A stretch of DNA of 64,000 nucleotides, taken from NCBI GenBank assembly GCA_905160935.1, contig CAJHZI010000300.1, forward strand, positions 22,501 to 86,500. Reading direction: 5' to 3'. Source of the stretch: Enchytraeus crypticus. Lineage: Eukaryota > Annelida > Clitellata > Enchytraeida > Enchytraeidae. A program made the translations under genes and the position numbers. The notes beneath the pieces were generated by a model. The model was given only the letters and a program-made list of their open reading frames with translations. It had not been told where the DNA came from and did not search any database. Below, one piece after another: positions 10,586 through 22,318 of the stretch (position 1 is its first letter; each line of letters starts with the position of its first letter).

Positions 10586-13544
10586 TAGAGCTGATCAGAG
10601 AGTAAAATTTGGGACAGATGTGGCATAATAACTGATCAAATACTTTTGAATGTACAAGTAGACGATAGGTTAATGAATTGATAGGTTTATGATTTATCAA
10701 TAGATTGATGCCGTCATTTTAAGCAGTTGGTCAAGTGATTTCCAAAAAAAGTTAAGCTGAGCATGAATGAGCCTTGGCCTTAATAGTGGACCGAAAGAAT
10801 TGATAAATTATACTGCAACATCATCTATACACGCGTCTCTTTTGTTTGCTAATGTTTAAGAGGTTCGTCTGTAAATAAAATTATATTTTTAGTTAAGTAG
10901 TATATTGATTAGGCCAGATCAGTATGGTTCTAATTCGATGCTCGCGCGTCACTGGGATTCTATTGAGACCTGAAACATACGTTAAAAGTATCTTCAGCGT
11001 TACGATGTTGTTGTTAAATTAATAATGTTAATAATTAGTTTATAAGTTACAATATCTCGTGCAATATCTAGATATTGACGTTTTTATTGTTATTTATTTA
11101 GGCAAGTTTGATAATAATATGTACTTTAGGCTTTAAATAGAAGGTTTTAAAACGTTTAAGTTTCTGCAGTTCTTTTAAAACCTTTAAAAGCTAAAAAGAC
11201 TGAAAGTTCGAGCTACTGAACATTTCCTTCTCATCGCGCTCGTTGAAGAGCATCATATAACCGTCAACCGTTTAATCTTTATTTAAATTTAGTTGCTTCA
11301 GAATAGCCTGGTAATGTTTTACTAGAAATTTCATCGTGAAAATAAACAAGTAGTGTATTACAGTGTTTCTACAGTAGTACCACTATCAGCTTTATACGAC
11401 CTCTAGTTCTTGATTTGTATTGTTTATAAATCGTGTAGTTAGTAAAATTGAGATGCACTTTCTAAAGTAGTTTATTGTCGCGTTCTTGTGTAAATTGTGT
11501 CAATGTACTGTATTCCTACTAAGTAGAGCACTCGTAGGTCGGCTTGTTGCGTCACAGAATTGGCTTTGTGCCAAATGGGCGGTCCTTTATGAGCGAATCC
11601 TGGGCCGGTGAATGCTTGTGGATTGTGAAACCAGGATTGCCGAGTGATGAACTTATTATTGATCTCATTGTTTTGACGGGTCTCACTACTTTATTTCGTT
11701 TTCATAGGATTGATGGAAGCACTGAAACAAGCTTTGAGCTACTAGAGCAATTCTAGAAGTTTAGTATGAGTGTATAACACAGTTTTGTTCCGTGTTGTTA
11801 AATAAGAATTGACTTACAAGGCTGTATCTGTGTTGTAAGTGCTGACTAACCTTAAAACTATGAAAACTTTAAGAAACCATTTTATATAGGCTGTCTTTTT
11901 CTTAGCTCAAGGCTGCCTAAGGGATAGGAATAAAGTTGTTGACCTACTGAATGCTCAAGAGTATACTGAGAGGTATACCGAGAGCGGTTACAAATTATGG
12001 TCAAAATATGTGACTTAATCTGGTAATCGGCAGAACTTTGGTCTCCTTCATAAAATATACTTCTGAATGGAAAATTTCTTCAGGATCTTAAACACTTGCC
12101 GATCAGTTTAATGCTTCGATTGGCACTCATAGTTGCTCAGTTCGAATCTTAGTGCTCTCCGAGCAGTGATGAGACCTTCAACTGGAAAACTAAAGTAATT
12201 TATACTATATTGTGATATGTTTATAAGTATCAAATCAATAACTTCGATCAATGGTTGTTCGATTGATTGATTGACGTCGATTATTAGATTAGTTGACAAT
12301 TGTTCGATTAACTTACTGCCGATTGTTCGATTAAATGTCAATTCATTAATTGAGCATCCCTTTGCAATAAATGGTTAAGACATGCATTATATAGTCAAAC
12401 GATCATCTCTGAGGATATCTGCCATTATAAGTGCCGCGTGTATAAATCGTTAGAACTTTTTGTCCATTATCCATTTACCGATTCCATAAGTGTACGACAA
12501 GTCTCTCATCATTTCGCCCGATAATCGAATACTCGATATGTATTTTCCTCAAAATAGCAACTTCTCTATACATGAGCTATCATGATGTACTTGTCGCTCT
12601 ACACACGAGCTAATATGATTTACTTGCCGCTCTACACGCGAGCTATCATGATGTTTCTGTCACTCTACACACATGAGCTGTTGAAGCAAGTTTCTCAATT
12701 GCTTGTACAAACTGTAACGCTTTAGATTGTAACGCTTTGGATTCGAATTCAACTTCAAGAATGCACTATAGCTTGTGCATTGACCTGTATCTATTTTGCT
12801 AGCTTTCTTTTGCCTGCCTGTACAATAGACAGACATAAACTGCAGTCTAGTTTTTACGGTCCAGCCTATGTTACATCAACCATGCACGTGCCGCTGTGAT
12901 TGTTAATTTGAAAATGTTTGTCTGCGTAACTCTGAATACCTGAAAATTGTAATCATTGGACGAAATTTGCGTTGCTTCCTGGTTTTAATTTGATTTAATT
13001 AATAATATAAAGTCCAGGGCTGAAATAGTTTTCTACGAAACACGATTTTGCTTATTATAAATGAGATAAAATGAGAGAATTTACTAGATCATGAATAAAC
13101 AAAAACGATTATTCAGAGTGCTATGGTGATATTTGCTTCTTTTGTTTTGATCAAACATTTGAGGCATGGGCTAATCAATGATCTGCTCGCTTTTGAGCAA
13201 TGCTGCATTGAGTTTTAACTACCGTCTAATTCACCTATCCTACGGTATCCATTTTGCCATACAAATTTTCCATTCAGCGCGACTAAAATGTGTATCAGCA
13301 AACTGGATCTAACAACAAGGGATTTACAATGTGTGATCTATCAATGAACTAGGAGAGCAGCGTAGAATTTCGTGTGATAGGAGGTTTAGAGGGTGAGGCG
13401 CTTAATCTCCGAGTGCTGCCAAATTAACTGTTTGCATAAAAGTGGGATTTTGTGCCTCAGCTCACAAGCGTGAACCCTATGTGGAAATAATCTGATTCGA
13501 TACAGGCATAATAGGCATCAGTTGCTGTTTTTTATCTCTGTATG
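10586..13544. other. intergenic; decayed SINE-A piece and short minisatellite
   Basis: About 10908-11005 resembles a decayed SINE-A (GATCAGTATGGTTC.., CGCGCGTCACTGGGATTC). About 12568-12678 has three copies of a roughly 38-bp unit built on GAGCTATCATGATGTACTTG. Nothing else was recognised. Confidence 0.5.
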
Positions 13545-13600
13545 TTTCTCTCTCTATCTATCTATCTATCTACCTATCTCTCTCTCTCTCTCTATCTGTT
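13545..13600. repeat. (CT)n/(CTAT)n microsatellite
   Basis: CT and CTAT dinucleotide/tetranucleotide runs. Confidence 0.85.
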
Positions 13601-13870
13601 TCTGGTCTCTTTTGCTTTCAATTTCTCCCAATACTTTCATGACTCACTAATTCTCTGTGTTAAATGCAGAATACTCTGTCACTCTGCTACCACTTGTTAA
13701 TTTAAACACTATGTTACCCCTGTGCCAAAAATACAATGTTATGTGAGCAGGTACTTGTAAAAAATTCTTAAATAAAATATAAGACTTTGAAACAGAAATA
13801 TAGAGCCAATTGATGGGGATATATCTAAGCCTTGGCTCTGCAGTCGAAAACAAAGGCATGTATTATCTAG

Positions 13871-13872
13871 AG

Positions 13873-13946
<74 letters not shown>

Positions 13947-13998
13947 GAGAAAGAGAAACGATAGATCGAGAGATATGAAGAGAGAGAGAGAGAGTAGA
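13871..13998. repeat. (GA)n-(GACA)n microsatellite
   Basis: A long GA run, short GACAGACA block and a second GA run. The Glu/Arg-repeat plus frame and Ser/Leu-repeat minus frame here are artefacts. Confidence 0.95.
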
Positions 13999-14325
13999 AT
14001 CCGTTCACGTGGTTATTTAGTATCTCAGATCTATAAAAATAGGATCAAGGTAAGTCCTATTGCTACCCGGCAGGTAAAGTCCTGGTTATATATCCTCTGC
14101 TAATCTCACAGCCTTGCTACCATTGCTTATTGAAAAAGTCTTTATAGAATTCCTCAGGGATGTAATGTCTAATTACAGTTTCTATTCTGTCGTCTTTGAA
14201 GCTTTTCATGTCTTCTCCCTATCAGACACACGGTTCTGTCAGTTTTGTTCATTTGTACTGGTTCTTAAATTTCTCACTTGTCTTCTTGCTTTCAATTTTA
14301 CTTCTGCAGTTTCAATTAAAACGGG

Positions 14326-14410
14326 CTGAGCCGGTGGCTTGTTGGCCTGTTGTTCGACAGCGGATCAGTAGGAGCAGGGTTCAATGTTAATTTCAATGTT
14401 AGTTTCAAAA
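14326..14410 (+). mobile_element. decayed SINE family A fragment
   Basis: GGCTGAGCCGGTGGC, GCGGATCAGTAGGAGCAGGG and TTCAATGTTAGTTTC keep the SINE-A order with the middle eroded. Confidence 0.5.
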
Positions 14411-14550
14411 GTTTATCAACTGCAGCTTTTCTATTTCATCTATTAACCACGATGTTATTCCACGAACTTTATTTTACTTTTTTATATTATTTTGTGAGTG
14501 GTTTGATATACATGTTCGCGTTTTTTATCGAATCACAACACCATGGGTAG

Positions 14551-14720
14551 TGTACTAATCAATTAGCTAGTGAACTAATCAATTAGCTGGTGAACTAATC
14601 AATTAGCTGGTGAACTAATCAATTAGCTGGTGAACTAATCAATTAGCTGGTGAACTAATCAATTAGCTGGTGAACTAATCAATTAGCTGGTGAACTAATC
14701 AATTAGCTGGTGAACTAATT
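14551..14720. repeat. 20-bp minisatellite, 8 copies
   Basis: Eight near-identical units TGAACTAATCAATTAGCTGG from 14551 to 14710, then a degenerate partial unit. Each unit contains a short palindrome (CTAATCAATTAG). Confidence 0.95.
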
Positions 14721-14934
14721 ATTTGTTGAACTGGATAACTAGTGAACTTATTTTTAATTGCTGTATTTTAACAGGACTCTCTGTCAGAAGAGACGCTATT
14801 TCGATGACTTGTTGGTATCTGGTCATGGAGAGATCGAAATGAAAGAAATGCAGATATTTGTAGGATGGAAATCTTCAGTAGAATCCCACATCGTTTATCG
14901 CATGTGGTTTTACTGAGACTAGTTTTCACATCTC

Positions 14935-15070
14935 TCTTAATGAATTGATGCTACTTCAATGAATTCGAGTGAATTTATTCTACTGCGTTGAATCCCGATG
15001 AATTTAGGCTACTGCGTTGAATCTGATGAATTGATGCTACTGCAGTGAATCTGATGAATTGATGCTACGT
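14935..15070. repeat. degenerate minisatellite, about 26-29 bp unit
   Basis: Recurring GATGAATTGATGCTACTGCA-type units, with later copies more alike than earlier ones. Confidence 0.7.
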
Positions 15071-15472
15071 CATAATGGGTATAACTGCTGGAAAGCTGAG
15101 TAGCAAAGTGGATGTATGCAGGCAGTGACCATTAGTCTATATAATGAAAAATTAATCAATGATTTCAATAAATATTCAAAAGTAACTTCTACTAACATTA
15201 GCAATACAAGCTATCATTCTCTAGAGATATAGTCTTCAGCATCACCGAGCGATATCTCCATTGGTTTCTGACCCTTGACAATTCATTGACTAGATGCATG
15301 TCCACAGTTTGCGCCACTATTGGGCGTCGATATATTGCGAAACTACAGCGCCTATATTGTGATCATCTCCCGTGCTATTTAATTGGAAGATGTTCTTAAT
15401 GTAGGCTTCTGTAGCGAGCTTTTCAACACCGCCCGAGTAGGATACTTCTTCTACACACTTCTACGGTAGAAC

Positions 15473-15565
15473 TAGAGATGGGAATAGAACCCAACCCGAA
15501 CCGAACCTGATATCTGGAATTTTTGCTGAACCCGGACACTACCCGAACCGAACCCTGATTCTGGT
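15473..15565. mobile_element. hAT element terminus, family 1 (solitary end)
   Basis: Begins TAGAGATGGGAATAGAACCC and continues with CCGAACCGAACC subterminal repeats and a GGAATTTTTG stretch. It matches, in order, the inverted right end of the complete element at 46.63-48.02 kb. No partner terminus was seen within the next 2 kb. Confidence 0.7.
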
Positions 15566-15718
15566 AGTACTTGATGTTTTGTTTTCACTGAGTGGGAAAT
15601 GATTTCATACCCTAGCTTCCTGGTCAGCATTTCAAATCATTACGTAGTTTAAAGGAAAACAATTATTAGTGTTGGATGAGCTACCAAGACAATGTGAATG
15701 TAAATATCGTCTGAAAGA

Positions 15719-15859
15719 TGGTAAAGCTAACGGTAGCGTCACTGAGCGTCAGTTTCCTCACTCGAAAGCGATGTCAGTGACTGGTGAGCCCAAGATTTGA
15801 ACCCCGCGCATACTGATCCGCGGTCGAATATCTTACTGGCATCACCACTGGCTCCAGCC
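15719..15859 (-). mobile_element. tRNA-derived SINE, family A (minus strand)
   Basis: The reverse complement shows the full order: GGCTCCAGCC-side head, B-box-like GGTTCAAATC (here GGTTCAAATCTTGGGCTCACC), CATCGCTTTCGAGTGAGGAA, and a GACG..ACCGTTAGCTTTACC end. Confidence 0.85.
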
Positions 15860-16144
15860 ATATCAACTGAAGAAGATATGTAAAAGAAAAGTACTTAAAG
15901 CCTTTAAAAGTACTTAAACTCACTCTCAATGGTTTTCAGGAATTTCGAGGTATCAGTTAAGAGTTATCATCACACGGTTTCTTTTATACTTTAAAAGATG
16001 AGTGACTTGCTAGAGAGAGGTATTTAAATGGATTGAGAAACATCAATTTTAAAAGTTACGATTTGCAATTTGTAGTTAATTTGCCACCTGCATCATCTAA
16101 TAGCAAGTTACATGGAATAGTACTATAGATTATAACAAGTGAGG

Positions 16145-16500
16145 AACTCAAATATCTGGGTCACACTTTTCAGAATGACGAAAACTTGAGACAGAAATAA
16201 AATGTTCATGTAGAATTGCACACGCGCGAGAGCCTTTCAGAAAGAAAAATAAAATAAAATGTATATTAAAAAACCAAAATAATAAAAAATGTGAAAAATT
16301 GGTATGGATTTTGGACGACTCTTCTTTGAGGATGTGAAACACGGACGTTAAGTAACGCGAAACAGGAAACCAGAGACGTTAGATATTGCCTTGGCGGAAC
16401 GGAATACTGAAATATCTGATGGAAAGAAGAACGCAAGAGAAGACGACTAGAGGCGGACCGAGGCAAAGGATTTTAGATATCACATATCAAATGATGATAT
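16145..16500 (+). mobile_element. decayed RTE-like LINE fragment
   Basis: Broken frames read LKYLGHTFQNDENLRQK, then GCETRTLS. These align with FKYLGHTITDDGNVRRK and GCETWTLRKED of the larger element at 17.1-19.4 kb. It covers only the end of the RT and the C-terminal domain and has several stops. Confidence 0.65.
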
Positions 16501-17090
16501 TGATGATTAGATATCAAATTCATAAATGGAGATGAAATGAAAATTAAAAATCGAATTGGTTGGAAGAGGTATATTTAATTGACCTGCCGGAGCAAACGGT
16601 ATGAGGCAGTGTTTGGGATGAAAAAGGGGATTAATGATGAACGATGAGTATACACAGATAACAGAGTAGTGCATTTTAGTTTGGACCAGGTGCACGAAAT
16701 CGTGCTCCAGCTTTTAGACACTTGTCTCGGAGTGCTTGGGTCAAAGGCACGATTGTTTGATATCCGCTGAGTACTACAGGTAAAGACATGATAATGAAAG
16801 CACTTGACAAAAACAACATATTCCTCATCGTATCATCATCATTCATTTCATGTAACACTCAATATTATCATTTTTTAACCTAATTATTATTATTGTTTAA
16901 TGCCCTAGCTAAGAATTAGATTATAATAGAAGGATTTAATGAAATTAAAAGAAAGATTTTAAAAAGTTTAATTCCTATAAACTCTGTGAGGCCGCATTCG
17001 CCAATTAATATTATTATTTTTATTATTATTTATATATTACTTACTTTTATTTTTGCAATAGAATGAGATTAGTGGTGTCCAACACTTAGT
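16501..17090. other. AT-rich spacer between two RTE-like copies
   Basis: Contains (ATT)-rich stretches near 16.88 and 17.01 kb, perhaps the tail of the upstream copy. No other feature. Confidence 0.5.
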
Positions 17091-17094
17091 TAAA

Positions 17095-19440
17095 ACATGA
17101 GAAGAGAAGGCGTTACACATGGAAGGAACCAGGAAGCACCGGAAACGAGGGAAGATGCCAGTTAGACTATATTCTGTTAAAGCAACGATACAGGAATAGT
17201 GTGAAGAATTCAGGGGCTTATCCAGGAGCCGATATTAATTCAGACCACAATCTAGTAATGGCAAAAGTAGGGCTTCAGCTGAAGAAAATACTTAAGAAGA
17301 AAAGCAGTAAGAGATGGAATTTGAACGGATTGAACGAGAAAAGAAGTCAGTTTCAGGAAGCAGTGGAAAGAAAAGCTAAGGAAATGAAGGACTACGAAAG
17401 AACAGGGGTAAATGAAAGCTGCTGTCAGCTAAAGGAAGCTATTAAAATAGATGCAAAAGAAGTTTATGGCTTTCTTAAAGCAAATACAGCTAAAAAACCT
17501 TGGATCATAAGCGAGATGTTTGACAAAATGGATGAAAGGAGGAAATGGAAAAGTATTGACACCAGTCATGGCCGAAGGAAATATAGAATCTTAAACAGTG
17601 AACTTAGAAGAATTATAGACAAAAAAAGATCATTGGTGGAGTGAAAAGTGTGATGATTTAGCAGAATATGATAGAAGAGGGAGGTCGGATCTATTATACC
17701 AGGAAGTCGGGATATTAACAAGAACCGATAAGAAAAAGAAAGAAGATGCAAAGAACATTAGTATAATGGGTAAAAATGGGGAATTGAAAACAGAGCTGGA
17801 AGAAGTAAAATAGGAAGATGGAGAGAATATGTAGAGGAATTGTATGATAAGGCTGGGAAACCAGTTCAAGAGGATTTTAAAATAGAAGAAGAGAATATCA
17901 TAGAAGACGATAAAAGGGGCCCCGATTTAATGCAGGAGGAAATTTATTCTGCAATTAACAGTATGAAGGAGGGGAAGGCAGCCGGAATAGATGAAATCCC
18001 AGCAGAATTCTTGAAAATGTTGGAAGGAGAAGCACTCAAAAGTTAATGGAGGTATGTATGGAAGTGTACAATACAGGTATTTGGCCAGACGACTTTACCA
18101 AGTCAGTGATGATTCCAATTCCCAAAAAAGCCAATGCTGTTGAGTGTTCGGATTACAGAACAATCAGCTTAAAACCTCATGCATCGAAGATCTTATTAAA
18201 GATAGTAAATAATCGCATTCAGTCGAAAGCAGAAATGATACTGAGCAACACACTATTTGGTTTTAGGAAAGGATGCGGCACAAGAGAAGCAATAGGAGTA
18301 ATGCGGGTTCTTTGCGAAAGAAGCTTATAATATGGAAATGACGTTTTTGTATGCTTTGTAGACTTCGAGAAGGCCTTTGACAGGATTGATTGGATAACGA
18401 TGATGAATATCCTAAAAAGAATAGGAATTGACTGGAGATATAGAAGACTAATTTTGAACTTGTACATGAATCAAAGAGCAGTAATCAAAATCCAACAAGA
18501 ATACTCAGAAGAAGGTGAAATAGGACGTGGAGTAAGACAAGGTTGTAGCATTTCGCCGCTGCAGTTTAACATTTACGCTGAGGCAATAATGGAGGAAGCC
18601 ATGAAAGACTTGGAAGAAGGAATAAAACTAGGAGGGAATTTGTTACAAGATGTACGATTTGCAGATGACCAAGGAATGGTAGCGGGCAACGAGATTGGAT
18701 TGCAGAAGCTAATGGATAGGCTGAATGATACGGCTTTGAGATATGGCATGAAGATTAATATAAAAAAGACCAAGGTTATGAGAGTGTCCAATAATAAAGG
18801 TGAAGTTAATATCACAATAAATGGTACGAAATTGGAACAGGTAAGGAGTTTCAAATATTTGGGTCATACTATAACCGATGATGGGAATGTGAGACGGAAA
18901 TATGCAGTAGGATTGCACAAGCAAAAGCGGCCTTTGGTAGTAGAAAAGAACTATTAACAAAAAGTCTAAAGAAAGACACAAAGATAAAGATAGTGAAAAC
19001 TTTGGTTTGGACCACGCTATTGTATGGATGTGAAACATGGACCTTAAGGAAGGAAGATATTAGGAAACTGGAGGCATTGGAAATGTGGATTTGGAGAAGA
19101 ATGGAGAGGATCAGCTGGACTCAAAAGGTTACAAATGAGGAAGTCCTGGAGAGAGCTGGCACAGATAGACAGTTGATAAATGTATTAAGAAATAGGAAGA
19201 AGAGATGGATAGGACACATTCTAAGGGAGGAAGGTCTATTAAAAGAGGTCATAGAAGGTAGAATAGAAAGAAAAGGAGGCAGGGGCAGGCCGAGATTAGG
19301 TATGCTAGATGATTTAAAGATCCACTCATATGTGGAAATGAAGAGGAAGGCGGAAGACAGAGAAGAGTGGAGGCGCTATGTACTATGGACCTGCCAGTAG
19401 GCAGTGCATTAAGAGAGATAGTTACTATTATTATTATTAT
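17095..19440 (+). mobile_element. 5'-truncated RTE-like LINE (endonuclease C-terminus + reverse transcriptase)
   Basis: The element starts inside the APE-type endonuclease: QLDYILLKQRYRNSV and YPGADINSDHNLV are its C-terminal motifs, with the SDH histidine present. The reverse transcriptase follows: FVDFEKAFDRID, GVRQGCSISPLQFN, then the catalytic VRFADDQGM near 18655. The C-terminal region has LYGCETWTLRKED, MERISWTQKVTNEEVL and KRWIGHILREEG, the layout of RTE/BovB-type ORFs. At least five breaks are visible: a stop at 17642, frameshifts near 17810, 18040 and 18960, and a stop at 18328. It is therefore a dead, 5'-truncated copy. The (ATT)n run after 19420 is the likely 3' tail. The RTE assignment is by remembered motif resemblance. 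Confidence 0.85.
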
Positions 19441-19537
19441 TATTATTAATATTCATATGAATAGTATTATGTAATATTCGCTATTCAATTATATGCTGTA
19501 TTCTATTGCTCTATCGTCTTACATGTGTATATATTCC

Positions 19538-20254
19538 CAGTGGCGGATGCAGGGGGGGCAGGGGGCCCGGGCCCCCCCTTAGGTCCGCCGATAAAAAATT
19601 TAAAACTATATTTTCATTGTTTCTATGGCATTTGCGATGTGTAAATGTTGTTTTAGTAATGACAGTGGTTGGAGGGGGGGGGGGGGGGGGGGGGGTGGTG
19701 TGCGAGAGGGAACTCAGTTCCAATAGCTCGATTTTTTTTCTAGGATATACTAGGAGCCCTGTATAGTGGAAGGGGGCCCGAAGTGTCGACCGTTTCACTA
19801 GCTCTCAATTTTCACTTGAACCTTTTGTATTAGAGGAAAAAGGGTATAAGTAAAAAATGTGAACTCTGTCCCGTAGCAGTGGTGCAAAGAGCCATGGCTG
19901 GGAGGTGCTTAAGGCCCTCCCTAAAGCCAGAAATTGGTCACTTTTGCAATTTTTTCGAGATCTGCAGAGTTTCTTCAAAGGTGAAAAAATTAACCTACTT
20001 TTTCCAAATCAAATGTAGGATTTTAGGTTTTCCCCTGGCTTTAGTACGGGTATAAACGGGGGGTGGGGGGTAAACTATGGGGATACACTCACTCTATGAG
20101 CCGAACGAAGTAGTAAAAACATTTTGAGCCCCCCCCCACAACAATTTGTCTGGTTGCGTCACTTGTATCGAAGAAGGCGGGGCGTAAGCAAAAAATGTGT
20201 ACACTCAAAAAAATGTCGGGGCCCCCCCTTAAAAAATTCCTGGATTCACCCCTG
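19538..20254. mobile_element. non-autonomous hAT-type element (717 bp) with 8-bp target duplication
   Basis: The left end CAGTGGCGGATGCAGG and the inverted right end CAGGGGTGAATCCAGG form imperfect terminal inverted repeats, both followed by GGGGGGCC-rich stretches. The flanks TATATTCC (19530-19537) and TGTATTCC (20255-20262) match at 7 of 8 positions, as expected for hAT. No transposase frame is present. A run of about 20 G lies near 19674-19695. Confidence 0.8.
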
Positions 20255-20444
20255 TGTATTCCAATTACGTGACCAACGATGGTGCTGGCCATTTCAATTT
20301 TAACAATCGGCTGCAGTTATGCCTAATTTAGAAGTTAACCAAAAGTGTTAAATTGTTTTTTTTAGTTACACGAAAAGTTTGACTACCCTTTTACGTGTAG
20401 TTACAAATTACAAAAAGTTTAAATAGTATGCATATATTTTTATG

Positions 20445-20750
20445 CATAGGCTATATCATCATCTTCATCATCAGCGTCTTCATCATCTTGGCTTGAATCC
20501 CAGTTTAAATAGGGTCGGTATAGGAATAGACTGTCTTTTTAATAGGAATAGTCGGTATAGGAATAAACTTTTTCCATTCGTTTTAAACAATTGTGTAGCA
20601 ATTTCTGGAGCCTATAGTCTCTCACAAACCGAATTTCTGACGCTAATTTGGATCTTAAAGTTTTTTCTCCCTTTACATCACGTACAGTCCACGGTTGAAT
20701 GATAGTTCAGCATCCCGGACAAAAAACCGCTACGGACGCAACGCGGGTAT
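20445..20750 (+). mobile_element. 5S-type SINE tail (family D), copy 2
   Basis: Keeps the family order: CATCATCTTCATCATC, CCCAGTTTAAATAGGGTCGG, TAGCAATTTCTGGAGCC, CTCACAAACCGAATTTCTGA, TTTGGATCTTAAAG. The 5S-like head is absent. Confidence 0.7.
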
Positions 20751-22181
20751 GCATATATTTTTTGTGATGGTTTAAGTAATTATACTAGCCTTGAATATAT
20801 CATTGTTATCTGCATACACATCGATGGAATTACCTACATCTTTAAAGTATCACATTATTCTTGATTTATTCAAGTTGTCTACTGTTTTGCTGTTTCATAG
20901 CTATTTTTTCTTGTTGCTGTATTATTTTAAGATACTCTGCTGTTGGATTTTCCTCATTTTGCTATGGTTGCAAAGTTCGCCTATAATCCTAATAATATTT
21001 TAATCCTATTGATGTTGTTGCCTTTGTTGAGAATAAATTTTTATATTGATCCAAATTAATCGATCTCTTGAAGAAAGTGGGTTAGGTTCACACTTTATAG
21101 CTAATACCAGTTGGTCGGCAAAGACGTCTATTCGACGGTTCCCAGCATAGAATGGTTCCCAGACTATGTATGGGCTTAATCAAGATAAGAATTCGGCATC
21201 ATCCTTTCCTGGACTGCATGGTTACCCCGACCTTCGTACACACCATAGAATCTTTTGTTCGTTCCGACTTTTGGAGCCTATACTCTGTTCATCGGTATGA
21301 ATTTTATATCATAGTGCTTAATACAGTTGTGTACAACAGCAACACTTTAATTGTAGAATTACATCATTTCAAAAATACTGAAAATAGAAATATAGAAATA
21401 GAACTTCAGGTTTCAAAGAATGCAAATGATCCGAAGATGATATCAACTGATCAACTATCACTCAGTGATATGCCAGCGTGTTGTTGTTCGTGCCATTTCA
21501 TCTTGAATAGGTAGCTTACTAGCTTCTCGTTTTTCTGTGTTCTGGTAATTCTTTTTCTGGTATTTTCTACTGAATATGGTAACGGTGACTAGGGGCGAGT
21601 GATTTAAAGTTGATAGTTGTAAGTATTTATTTGAATTTTGTTTTTATTCATTTTATTTTATAAATTTTATCTAATGGCTTTTTGCCTCTCCTTCTGCCTA
21701 ATTCTTTGTCGTTTTCAATTCTTTTCGTGAATTATTATGTTGTATTTTTGAATTAATTCGCAAAATAGCGTTTTACACAAATCCGTTGGAAAATAAAATT
21801 TCAGTTAAACTGCTTTTTTGGTTTTCTGGGATTAGAGACGAAACCGAGTTTTATGTTTTGAGCGAAGTGGAGTCAATTAACCTTGAAGCCTACTGCAGGG
21901 CCCAAATAGGACGTAGCGCAGTCTCAGTAGTAGTAGTAGTTAAACTGCTTTGTTTACGCTAAATGTTTACTAATTTGAAATTCTTATTTCATTCTATTTT
22001 ACGTATTGGACTTAACATCTTTAAGTAGAAATATTAATATAATGCTATTTTAAGAATGGGTTCTTGTATATAGTTGTTTTTAAAAACAAAAGTGCTAAAT
22101 GTTAGAATTTGTGAACTCCATAATCTTAGCCTATAAATTAGCTATATGTATTTATAATGATAAGTGCTTGCTTTGTTTCAG
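20751..22181. other. AT-rich region upstream of the La-motif gene
   Basis: No convincing coding exon. The promoter and first non-coding exon of the downstream gene probably lie here, but no TATA or initiator can be argued for. A 120-codon frame at 21152-21514 shows no family resemblance. Confidence 0.4.
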
Positions 22182-22261
22182 ATGTCTATATAGTTATATT
22201 TCTGAGTTATTATACATATACATATACGAGAGAATTTTTATGGTACATTATAATTTGTAAG

Positions 22262-22318
22262 ATGGAGAACATCAGGGATTTTGAATCACAAAAGAGGGCC
22301 ATTTTAGATCAAATGGAG
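22262..22318 (+). CDS. La-motif gene, coding exon 1
   Basis: Starts at ATG 22262 and ends ATGGAG|GTTTGC, phase 0. It encodes the first La-motif helix up to Q17-M-E19. A good acceptor (TGCTTTGTTTCAG, ending 22181) suggests that the exon begins at 22182 with a 5' untranslated part. Confidence 0.7.

Noticed and set aside
19506-19798. Gly/Pro-run frames over the G tract
   Set aside because: Low-complexity reading of the hAT element's G run.
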